64,000 nucleotides of DNA from Acholeplasma laidlawii_A. Its GTDB lineage: Bacteria; Bacillota_I; Bacilli_A; Acholeplasmatales; Acholeplasmataceae. Every line of letters starts with the position of its first letter. Within the stretch, counting starts at the first letter, position 1. The notes below the pieces were generated by a model that was given only the letters and a program-made list of their open reading frames with translations, did no database searches and was not told where the DNA came from. The position numbers and the translations under genes are program-made. The stretch lies in assembly GCF_030166555.2 (NCBI RefSeq), contig NZ_CP126461.2; one strand, given 5' to 3'. This document shows, piece after piece, positions 55,702 through 63,883 of this stretch.

Positions 55702-56931
55702 ATGACATTAAAAGACTATGATCTTGAATTATTTAACGCGATTCAAAGAGAAGATAACAGACAAAAAGAACATATCGAATTAATTGCGTCCGAAAACTTT
55801 GTTTCTGATGCAGTGTTAGAGGCTCAAGGTTCAATTTTAACCAACAAATATGCAGAAGGCTATCCAAATAAAAGATATTATGGAGGTTGTGAATTTGTTG
55901 ATCAAGTAGAAATCCTTGCTCAAGATAGGTTAAAACGAATCTTTAATGCGAAGTTTGTAAATGTACAGCCTCATTCAGGTTCACAGGCTAATGCTGCTGT
56001 TTATCAGGCGCTACTTAGTCCTGGAGACAGGGTTTTAGGAATGGATTTAAATGCGGGTGGTCACTTAACTCATGGTTATAAACTATCATTTTCCGGACAT
56101 TATTATGAAGCATATGCCTATGGTGTAAGTCCAGTTGATGAAAGAATTGATTATGAAGAAGTACTAAAAATTGCAATTGAAGTTAAACCTAAAATGATTA
56201 TTGCAGGTGCGAGTGCATATCCAAGAGTCATTGATTTTAAAAAGTTTAGAGAAATTGCAGATACTGTTGGTGCATACTTGTTTGTAGATATGGCACATAT
56301 TGCTGGACTAGTTGCTTGTGGATTACATCCATCACCACTACCTTATGCAGATGTTGTCACGTCTACTACACATAAAACCTTAAGAGGTCCACGTGGTGGT
56401 ATCATTCTTACAAATGATGCAAGTATTGCTAAAAAGATAGATCGTGCAGTGTTCCCTGGTCAACAAGGTGGGCCACTAATGCATATTATTGCCGCAAAGG
56501 CAGTTGCATTTAAAGAAGCACTAGACCCTAGCTTTAAGGTATATCAAACACAAGTGATTAAAAATGCTAAAGCCTTAAGTGATACATTTAAATCACTTGG
56601 ATATAAATTAATTTCAGATGGTACGGATAATCATTTAATCTTAGTAGATGTTAAATCAAAATTAGGTATTACCGGAAGAGATGCTGAGGATGCGTTATAT
56701 AAAGCAAATATCACAATCAATAAAAACCAGTTACCGTTTGATCAAGAAAAACCGATGTTAACCTCAGGTATAAGATTAGGAACACCTGCGATGACAACTA
56801 AAGGTTTTAAAGAAAATGAGTTTATTAAAGTAGCACAACTTATTGATGAAGTGCTGTCAAACATAAATAATGAAGAAGTTATCAATAAAGTAAAAAAAGA
56901 AGTACTAAAACTAATGAAAGATGTTAAATGA
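55702..56931 (+). CDS. glyA: Serine hydroxymethyltransferase
   Basis: GlyA converts serine and THF to glycine and methylene-THF. The 409-residue protein has the SHMT landmarks ELIASENFVSDAVLEAQGS, NKYAEGYPNKRYYGGCEFVD, VNVQPHSGSQANAAVY, and the PLP lysine in TSTTHKTLRGPRGG. Length is normal. It is followed after 16 bases by rnfC, so it may share a transcript with the redox operon, an unusual pairing. Confidence 0.97.
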   Translation: MTLKDYDLELFNAIQREDNRQKEHIELIASENFVSDAVLEAQGSILTNKYAEGYPNKRYYGGCEFVDQVEILAQDRLKRIFNAKFVNVQPHSGSQANAAVYQALLSPGDRVLGMDLNAGGHLTHGYKLSFSGHYYEAYAYGVSPVDERIDYEEVLKIAIEVKPKMIIAGASAYPRVIDFKKFREIADTVGAYLFVDMAHIAGLVACGLHPSPLPYADVVTSTTHKTLRGPRGGIILTNDASIAKKIDRAVFPGQQGGPLMHIIAAKAVAFKEALDPSFKVYQTQVIKNAKALSDTFKSLGYKLISDGTDNHLILVDVKSKLGITGRDAEDALYKANITINKNQLPFDQEKPMLTSGIRLGTPAMTTKGFKENEFIKVAQLIDEVLSNINNEEVINKVKKEVLKLMKDVK

Positions 56932-56947
56932 AAAGGAGTGATTTTCT

Positions 56948-58246
56948 TTGATCACAAGAACAAGATATATACCTGATGGTAAAGATGTTTTAAAGAAACT
57001 ACCATTAATCCATCACTTAGAAGCACCATATTTATACTATCCAATTACAAACCAAAGATGCCCGGAAGGTGAAACTTGCGTTGTTTTTGGTCAATTTGTT
57101 AAGGTTGGTGAAGTTATTGGTACAAGAAAGGGTGCTTTCTTTGAACAACCAATTCACTAAACAGTTAGTGGTGAAGTTGTTGGGCATGAAATGAAGTTTG
57201 ATGCTTCAGGAAAACGTGTAAACTGTATGATTGTTAAAAACGACTTCAAATATGAATTACATGAGTCTGTTAAAACAAGAACTGATGAAGAAATAGACAA
57301 ACTAACTAAAGAAGATTACGTAAATATTACTAAAGAAGCTGGTCTAGTTGGTCTAGGTGGTTCAGGTTTTCCAACTTATATTAAATTAAATACTAAAAAT
57401 AAGATTGACATCATCTTAGCAAACGGTGTTGAGTGTGAGCCTAAATTAATTTCAGACTATGAAGTTATGATGGAAAGCCCGGATGAACTTATTAAAGGTT
57501 TAATCTATGCAATGAAAGCTGTTGGTGCACCTAAAGGTGTAATTGCAGTTAAGAAAAGATATGTGGAATTAGTAGAGAGAATCCGTTTTTCTCTAAACTC
57601 ATATACTGAGTATGATATTAAAGTTGTACCAGTTGGTAACCACTACCCACAAGGTTGGGAGTTAGAAGCAATTGAATCGGCTACTGGTATTAAGGTACCT
57701 CAATTTAAACTTCCAGCGGATTACGGTATCATTCCATTTAACGTTTCTACGTTACAATCTATTTATCATGCAGTGAAGTTTAACTTACCTGTACTAGAAA
57801 GATACTTTGTATTATCAGGTGATGGTGTTGTAAACAAATCATTTAAAGCTAGAATTGGTACACCAATTCAAAGTTTAATTCAACTTGCTGGTGGTTATGT
57901 AGATAAGGCGGTGCCTAAAACATTAATCATGGGTGGGCCAATGATGGGTAGTAACGTAACAAATGATGATATTGTAACAACACATACAGCAACATCATTA
58001 ATTGTTCAAAACTCACTGTTATTAAACGAAGATCCTTGTATTCACTGTGCAAGTTGTGTCTATTCTTGCCCAGTACAAATACAACCGGTTCAAATAATGA
58101 ATGCTGTTAAAGCAAACGATAAAGATTTCTTAAAAGCTTTATCAGTTAATAAATGTATTGAATGTGGATTATGTTCATTTGTATGTCCATCTAAGATTCA
58201 TTTAACAGATTACATGCGTGAAGGTAAACGCATCTTAAGGGGTTAA
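56948..58246 (+). pseudogene. rnfC: RnfC-like electron-transport subunit, interrupted by an in-frame TAA
   Basis: RnfC is the peripheral flavin and iron-sulfur subunit that takes electrons from NAD(H). The frame begins with TTG behind aaaggag and reads RYIPDGKDVLKKLPLIHHLE and on to FEQPIH, then a TAA at 57158-57160. The same frame continues TVSGEVVGHEMKFDASG, then GLVGLGGSGFPTYIKL and two four-cysteine clusters, CIHCASCVYSCP and CIECGLCSFVCP. Restored length is 432 codons, normal for RnfC. As written the protein is split after 70 residues, and the rest has an in-frame ATG at 57191 that could start a large fragment. It heads the rnf operon. Confidence 0.9.
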
Positions 58247-58248
58247 TT

Positions 58249-59319
58249 ATGCAAAATATATCAATTTTAAGCCAAACATCACCGTATATACGTAAAGAAA
58301 CTTCTACAAAACGTATGATGTTTGATGTGTTAATTGCGCTAACTCCTGTAGTATTCTTTTCAATCTACAGATTTGGATTAGATGCATTAGCAAGAATATT
58401 AATTAGTTTAATTATCTTTGTTGGTGTGGAAGCTATATATTTTTTAAGTGTTACGCGTGTAGATGGTTATAATTTCAAAGATAAAATTAAAAATAAGTTT
58501 AAAAAATATACAATTAATAACTTTAGTGCACCTGCAGTATCTGCCATCATCTATGCAATGATATTACCAGACCAACTACATCTTTATGTGGTTGTTATGG
58601 GGGCTTTATTTGGAGCTGCAATCGGTAAAATGATTTTTGGTGGTTTAGGGATGAATATCTTTAACCCTGCAGGAGTTGGACGTGTATTTATTGCATTAGC
58701 ATTTACAACATTCTTCACAGGTTCTTATGGGTTCATTGATGCTGCAGCAGGTGCTACAGCATTATCTACAAGTTTTCCTGAAGTATTAAATAGTTATTCA
58801 TTAATCGATTTACTCGTTGGTAATATCCCAGGATCTATGGGAGAGATTAACTCACTAGCTATTTTATTTGGTCTTGCATATCTATTAATTAGAAAAAGTG
58901 CAGATTATAGACCTGTTTTATCAGGACTATTAATCTTTACAGCACTTGCTACAGTTGCAGGATTCATACTACATCCTACATTAGTGTTTGAATATGTGAT
59001 ATTCCAATTATTATCTGGTGGTTTATTATTTGGTCTAACCTTTATGATTACAGACCCTGCAACATCACCAATCACAAGACCAGGTCGTTGGTGGTTTGGC
59101 TTAATTGTAGGTTCATTAGTATTCTTCATTAGAATTTTTGGTAGTCTTCCTGAGGGTGTAGTATTTGCATTACTATTTGGTAACTTAATGGTACCTTTAC
59201 TAGATTATCCAATGTGGGCAAATAATAGATTTACAAAGAAATTCTATTTTAGCTTTAGTTTAGTATTTGTAGCTTTAGTAGCACTTACCTTCGTGATTTT
59301 AGGAGGTTATGCGATATGA
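58249..59319 (+). CDS. rnfD: RnfD-like membrane flavoprotein subunit
   Basis: The 356-residue protein has about nine membrane segments and the RnfD/NqrB signatures: FGGLGMNIFNPAGVGRVF, the covalent-FMN-like DAAAGATALST (Thr in AGAT, about residue 167), and MITDPATSPITRPGRWWFG. It starts two bases after rnfC and overlaps the next gene by four bases. In Rnf/Nqr it carries covalent FMN and is part of the ion-pumping core. ApbE downstream is the expected flavin transferase. Confidence 0.9.
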   Translation: MQNISILSQTSPYIRKETSTKRMMFDVLIALTPVVFFSIYRFGLDALARILISLIIFVGVEAIYFLSVTRVDGYNFKDKIKNKFKKYTINNFSAPAVSAIIYAMILPDQLHLYVVVMGALFGAAIGKMIFGGLGMNIFNPAGVGRVFIALAFTTFFTGSYGFIDAAAGATALSTSFPEVLNSYSLIDLLVGNIPGSMGEINSLAILFGLAYLLIRKSADYRPVLSGLLIFTALATVAGFILHPTLVFEYVIFQLLSGGLLFGLTFMITDPATSPITRPGRWWFGLIVGSLVFFIRIFGSLPEGVVFALLFGNLMVPLLDYPMWANNRFTKKFYFSFSLVFVALVALTFVILGGYAI

Positions 59320-60257
59320 CAAAAACAGTTAAAAGTATGATCACATTAGCGGTGGTATTAATTTTAGGTATTGGTCTTTCAATTGGTACCCACCTAATAT
59401 TTAATCCAATTAAAGAAGAACGTGCTAAACAAGAAACACTTTCTATATTAGATGATTACTTTACAGGTGTTACAGATTTTGAAGGAAACAAGCTTGAAGT
59501 AATCGAAGGTGTTGAAATCTTAAGATCTGTTCGTGTTTATAAAAATGAAGATCCACTAGGTTATCTATATGAGGCAAATATTACAAATGATTTTGGTAAT
59601 ATGAAAGTTCGTTTAAGCGTGGATGTTAAAGATGTCATTCAAACTATTGAGTTTTTAGAACTTAATCAAACAATGTACTTACCACAAACAACAAAAATGC
59701 TTGAAACATATGTATTAAGCAAGTTAAGTACAGATATTTTTGATGGTGCTGCTGGTGCAACATCCATCTCAAAAAATGATCTATCACACTTAATGAGTAT
59801 GGTAGGATTACATCATGATAAAACAGATAAATTTGAAATCCAAGCACCGTATAAAGATTTCTATGGTGATGACTACGTGATTTCAAATACAGAAGAACTA
59901 TCCAACTCTGGTGCAACTATCAAGGTTGAAACGATTGAAGGTTTAGGTGTTGTTTATACAATTACTAAATCAGGAATTTACCAAACAGATAGTACTCAAG
60001 AAAAATCAATTACACTTGTTCTTGCATTAAATAATGATAATAAAATTATTGGTGTACTTTTACCAGCCGAGTTATATAACCACACTAAGGGTGGATTTAT
60101 GACAAATGCAATGGAATTTGCTCAAAGCTTTAAAGATACGTCAATTCTTGATGTAACAGATGGCAATGCTGGTGCAACAGGTGATGTTGTAGCACATAAT
60201 TCAAGAACCTTAATCGAAGATATGGTGTTAATTGTTCAGGGGGTACATATCTCATGA
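59316..60257 (+). CDS. RnfG-like protein with two FMN-attachment motifs
   Basis: The 313-residue protein has one N-terminal membrane helix (MITLAVVLILGIGLSIGTHLIF) and an extracytosolic part longer than usual RnfG (about 200 residues). Two FMN-binding-like repeats are visible, each ending in an ApbE-type site: IFDGAAGATSIS at residues 141-152 (Thr149) and VTDGNAGATGDVV at 280-292 (Thr288). The second lacks a Ser/Thr two residues later. It is coupled to its neighbours by four-base overlaps on both sides. It should carry one or two covalent flavins outside the membrane. Confidence 0.85.
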   Translation: MTKTVKSMITLAVVLILGIGLSIGTHLIFNPIKEERAKQETLSILDDYFTGVTDFEGNKLEVIEGVEILRSVRVYKNEDPLGYLYEANITNDFGNMKVRLSVDVKDVIQTIEFLELNQTMYLPQTTKMLETYVLSKLSTDIFDGAAGATSISKNDLSHLMSMVGLHHDKTDKFEIQAPYKDFYGDDYVISNTEELSNSGATIKVETIEGLGVVYTITKSGIYQTDSTQEKSITLVLALNNDNKIIGVLLPAELYNHTKGGFMTNAMEFAQSFKDTSILDVTDGNAGATGDVVAHNSRTLIEDMVLIVQGVHIS

Positions 60258-61171
60258 AAAAAGAAAATTTAATTTTAGTTTTAATGTTTGGTTTAATGTT
60301 ACTTGTTAGTGTTATTGCATTAAGTTTTGATTATCTATTCCCAACATCAGTTGTGGATAAGATGTTTAATCAAAATGTCAATGTTGTGAATGTAAAACCT
60401 GTAATTGATGCTGAATATAATGAAATACTAGAACAAGCAGAAGTTACAACATTAGATGGTAAAAAAATTGCTGATCTATATACTGTTAGAGTTGATCATA
60501 CTTACTTCTATTTAGAACTATATGTAGGTATTGATTTGGATGGTAAAGTTTATGCAAGAGATAAATACGTTAGAACAAAAGATGATACATCATCTAGTTA
60601 CTTTCCACTTGTTCGTGCATACTTACTAAAAAACTATAATGGTCTGTATTATGAAAATGTTCAATTTATTGATGGTGCAGCAGGCGCAACAACGATTGTC
60701 GTATCAAGATCTATTATAAAAAATGCTGTTAGTAAAGTAGTAGTCTTCCATGTAGGTGAAGAAGAAGATTACATTGAAACATTACTAGGTGATAAATACA
60801 CATTGAATAGTGAAGCTACAGACGGTAATGTAACAACTTATGATGTAACATTTAATAATTTAGACTATACGGTTTATATGGCAACAGGCACTGGTACATA
60901 TTATGACTTCCAAAGTGTAAATGAAGGCAGTATCACAATTTATGTTGCAGTCGATAGTGATGGTAAAATTACACATACATTATTACCTGAAGCATTATAT
61001 GGCCATTCAGGTGGAAACTTCTATAGTGCAACAAACACCTTCTTAAGTGGTGTTATCGGTTATAATTTAAATGATCCAATGCCAGATGCAACAACTGGAC
61101 CAACAACAAACTCAAACGGTTCACAATACTTAGTAAATCAGTTATTACTAGATATTCAAGGAGGGGCTTAA
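60254..61171 (+). CDS. Second RnfG-like protein with two FMN-motif repeats
   Basis: The 305-residue protein has an N-terminal membrane helix (LILVLMFGLMLLVSVIALSF) and two FMN-binding-like repeats. The first site, FIDGAAGATTIV (residues 138-149, Thr146), is a good ApbE target; the second, PDATTGPTTNS (277-287), is a divergent TGPT form. It is clearly different in sequence from the preceding gene, so the pair looks like an old duplication. It overlaps the previous gene by four bases and is followed after one base by the RnfE-like gene. Confidence 0.83.
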   Translation: MKKENLILVLMFGLMLLVSVIALSFDYLFPTSVVDKMFNQNVNVVNVKPVIDAEYNEILEQAEVTTLDGKKIADLYTVRVDHTYFYLELYVGIDLDGKVYARDKYVRTKDDTSSSYFPLVRAYLLKNYNGLYYENVQFIDGAAGATTIVVSRSIIKNAVSKVVVFHVGEEEDYIETLLGDKYTLNSEATDGNVTTYDVTFNNLDYTVYMATGTGTYYDFQSVNEGSITIYVAVDSDGKITHTLLPEALYGHSGGNFYSATNTFLSGVIGYNLNDPMPDATTGPTTNSNGSQYLVNQLLLDIQGGA

Positions 61172-61172
61172 G

Positions 61173-61751
61173 ATGAATAAAAACAATTTAAAACCATTTA
61201 TTTTATTAAGTATCCTACCGCTTATCTATTTAGCAAATACATTAGAAACTGCGCTTTTTATGGGGTTAGTTTATGTTGTATTAGCACTTATCATTTATGC
61301 TGGTGGTCTATTGATTAATAAATTTAGTGAAGGTAGAATGCGTTCTTATGCATATATCTTATTAACAGCTTCAATTGTAACAATCATTATGACAGTATTA
61401 GGGACATATTTCTCATTAAATCAATTAATGGGTATTTACTTAGCACTTACAATATTTACAATTCCTCAACTAAGATTAGAAACAGTTGAAGAAAAATCTA
61501 TTTTGGATCATGGCTTTATGATTCTAGTAGGTTTTGTAGCACTCGTACTGATTGGTTTCTTAAGAGAGTTCTTAGGTACTGGAAGTATTGGTTTACTAGC
61601 ATTTGGATTAGACACAGTACAAGTGTTTGATGCTAAATTTGGTATTGCTATCTTAAAAGACAACTCAGGTGGTTTCATCTTAGCAGGATTTATCTTTGCT
61701 ATTATAAATGCCATACCTTTTGTAAAGGAGGATAAAGCAGATGTTATTTAA
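61173..61751 (+). CDS. RnfE-like membrane subunit lacking cysteines
   Basis: The 192-residue protein has six hydrophobic segments and the family-like text VALVLIGFLREFLGTGSIG and SGGFILAGFIFAI, placing it in the RnfE/NqrD group. It contains no cysteine at all. Canonical RnfA/RnfE (NqrE/NqrD) pairs use conserved cysteines in both subunits to bind an iron-sulfur cluster in the membrane. It overlaps the next gene by 11 bases. The symbol is withheld because the function may differ. Confidence 0.75.
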   Translation: MNKNNLKPFILLSILPLIYLANTLETALFMGLVYVVLALIIYAGGLLINKFSEGRMRSYAYILLTASIVTIIMTVLGTYFSLNQLMGIYLALTIFTIPQLRLETVEEKSILDHGFMILVGFVALVLIGFLREFLGTGSIGLLAFGLDTVQVFDAKFGIAILKDNSGGFILAGFIFAIINAIPFVKEDKADVI

Positions 61752-62298
61752 TTTATTATCTAGTTTACTAGGTGCTGCAATCCTTTCAAATGTTATTTTA
61801 CAAGGGGTTGGATTAGAAGCGATTAAAGATCGTGAGATCAGAGTTAAACCAGTATTAGTGAAATCTTCACTGATTAGTTTACTAGCACTTGTAGTTTTCT
61901 TAATTGATTATGTTGTGTTAGAATTTGTTTTAGTACCAATGGATATGGCATTCCTAAATATCATTGTATTAGCTTTATTGATGATTGGTGTGAATGAGCT
62001 TTATAAACTTGTTACTGATAAAACAAAGTTTGCATTACCTAAAGAAGAATTATTTGGATTACACTCTATTGTGATTATTGTTGGATTTATGGGGTTGTCA
62101 AATGTTGTATTTGATGAAGCATTTATCCAAGTTGTTGGTTCATTAATAGGCTTTATTGGTCTATCCATATTACTTACAATGATTCAATCTAGAATGCGTG
62201 TAAATCCGCTTATCAAGTCATTTAAAGGATTACCAATTCTACTCATTATACTGGGCTTAATTGCTTTAGTATTTAGTGGGTTAGCAGGATTATTTTAA
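61741..62298 (+). CDS. RnfA-like membrane subunit lacking cysteines
   Basis: The 185-residue protein has six hydrophobic segments. The C-terminal FKGLPILLIILGLIALVFSGLAGLF is very like the RnfA end, while the N-terminus AAILSNVILQGVGLEA and the middle have lost the usual NNVVLSQFLG and TTNCAVLG-like motifs. No cysteine is present. Position in the operon (after the RnfE-like gene) supports the assignment. It starts inside the RnfE-like gene, so translation is coupled. Confidence 0.72.
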   Translation: MLFNLLSSLLGAAILSNVILQGVGLEAIKDREIRVKPVLVKSSLISLLALVVFLIDYVVLEFVLVPMDMAFLNIIVLALLMIGVNELYKLVTDKTKFALPKEELFGLHSIVIIVGFMGLSNVVFDEAFIQVVGSLIGFIGLSILLTMIQSRMRVNPLIKSFKGLPILLIILGLIALVFSGLAGLF

Positions 62299-62323
62299 AA
62301 ACATATAAAAAGGAAAAAAGAAC

Positions 62324-63406
62324 ATGAAAAAAATATGGGCAGTTATCAACTTAATATTAATCAGTGTTCTTTTTTCTGCTTGTACTCAAACATCCGTAGA
62401 AAATAGTTTAGCGATATCATCAATGCATACATTTATTGGTGGCACAGTATATGCACCCAAGTCTGTTTTTAATAAAGCAGATAAAAAATTAAAAGAAATG
62501 TATGATTTTTATAACAAACTAACAGATAACTATAGAGGTTATGAAGATGTACAAGGTATCTATTATATTAATCAGTTAGTTGAGACAACTAAAACAGATC
62601 AAACAGTTGAAATTAGAAAAGAACTTTATGATCTATTAAGTTTAGGGGTTGAACTCTATGAATTTACTGATGGATACTTTGATATGTCCATTGGTAAAAT
62701 AATTGATGTTTGGAAAAACTTAATTGATGAAAGTGATTTTACGGGTCAAGAAATACCTAAGGAAGATATTGATTATGCAATAAGCTTAGTGGATGCTATT
62801 GATATCATTGAAGATCCGGTGATTTTAAGTGAAGTGGATAATAAATATTATGTAACACTTAAATATGGTGCAAAACTAGACTTAGGTGCGCTTGCTAAAG
62901 GCTATGTCACTCAATTAGCCGCAGATTACTTAAAGGATTTAGGTATAAGTAATTATTTAATTAGCGGTGGTGGTTCTTCCATGTTATATGGTGAAGGTAA
63001 TCCAAAGACTGAGGATGGTAGTTATAGAACAGGACTTATTAATCCACAAGATGTCATAGATAACTTAGATATTATTGGATATCGACCTAAAAATTACGGC
63101 ATTTATACATCTAAAAACTATAACTTCACAACATCAGGAACTTATAATCAATTTATCGTAAGTGAAAATGTGATGTATCATCATATTGTCTCACCAAAAA
63201 CAAAACGTCCGGTAAATCATTATCTAACACTTTCAATTGTTGGAACAGATGCTGGATTTAATGATGGTTTATCCACAGCACTATTTAGTATGCCACCTGA
63301 AGTGTTAGAACAGTTTTTAGAAACAAATGGTTATGAGGTCTATACATATTTATTTAATAATACTTATAAATCTTATAATCAATCTGAAAACTTTAGACCA
63401 CTTTAA
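62324..63406 (+). CDS. apbE: FAD:protein FMN transferase ApbE, lipoprotein
   Basis: ApbE attaches FMN to Thr/Ser in target motifs such as those in the RnfD- and RnfG-like proteins upstream. The 360-residue protein has a lipoprotein signal (LILISVLFSAC, Cys20) and the catalytic pattern KLDLGALAKGYVTQLAADYL, NYLISGGGSSMLYGEG, HHIVSPKTKRPV and VGTDAGFNDGLSTALFSM. Length is normal. It lies 25 bases after the RnfA-like gene and is co-directional with all of them, matching its expected function outside the membrane. Confidence 0.94.
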   Translation: MKKIWAVINLILISVLFSACTQTSVENSLAISSMHTFIGGTVYAPKSVFNKADKKLKEMYDFYNKLTDNYRGYEDVQGIYYINQLVETTKTDQTVEIRKELYDLLSLGVELYEFTDGYFDMSIGKIIDVWKNLIDESDFTGQEIPKEDIDYAISLVDAIDIIEDPVILSEVDNKYYVTLKYGAKLDLGALAKGYVTQLAADYLKDLGISNYLISGGGSSMLYGEGNPKTEDGSYRTGLINPQDVIDNLDIIGYRPKNYGIYTSKNYNFTTSGTYNQFIVSENVMYHHIVSPKTKRPVNHYLTLSIVGTDAGFNDGLSTALFSMPPEVLEQFLETNGYEVYTYLFNNTYKSYNQSENFRPL

Positions 63407-63418
63407 TTAGGTGATGAT

Positions 63419-63883
63419 ATGAAGAAAAGAGATTATATCATCATTGGTGGACTATTATTTGTTGTAGGTATACTCTATATTTGGGTTACATTTTTTGGAG
63501 CCCCAACCGGTAGTATTGCTTATGTATATCAAGATAATGATGTGGTAATTAGTGTAAACTTTGATGACAATAGTTATGAGTTAACACCACAAACGATTGA
63601 TAATAACTATCCAGTTGTTACAGATCCTGTTCCAGGTGAGGGTGGCGATGTTGCCTTTATTATTAAGGGTGCTTATATCCATGAAGGTGAAAGAACGTTA
63701 GTCTATATCGAAATTGATTGGGATAAAAAGGCAATACGTATCCAAAAAGATGAGACACCAAGACAAATTGGTGTTAGACGTAATTGGTATGATGGCACAG
63801 GGTTACCTGCAGTATCCTTACCAAGTAAAGTGTTTATCGTATTTGAAACAGTAGAAGATGATGGGATTGATGGTGTTGTATGA
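63419..63883 (+). CDS. NusG-domain-II membrane-anchored protein (EetA-like)
   Basis: The 154-residue protein has one N-terminal helix (YIIIGGLLFVVGILYIWVTFF) and an extracytosolic beta-rich domain of the NusG-domain-II type (GSIAYVYQDNDVVISVN, IHEGERTLVYIEIDW). Proteins of this type occur next to ApbE, FMN-binding proteins and Gx-type membrane proteins in Firmicutes, including the Listeria flavin-based extracellular electron transfer locus, where the counterpart is called EetA. That link is from family context. Its stop overlaps the next gene (ATGA). Confidence 0.65.
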   Translation: MKKRDYIIIGGLLFVVGILYIWVTFFGAPTGSIAYVYQDNDVVISVNFDDNSYELTPQTIDNNYPVVTDPVPGEGGDVAFIIKGAYIHEGERTLVYIEIDWDKKAIRIQKDETPRQIGVRRNWYDGTGLPAVSLPSKVFIVFETVEDDGIDGVV

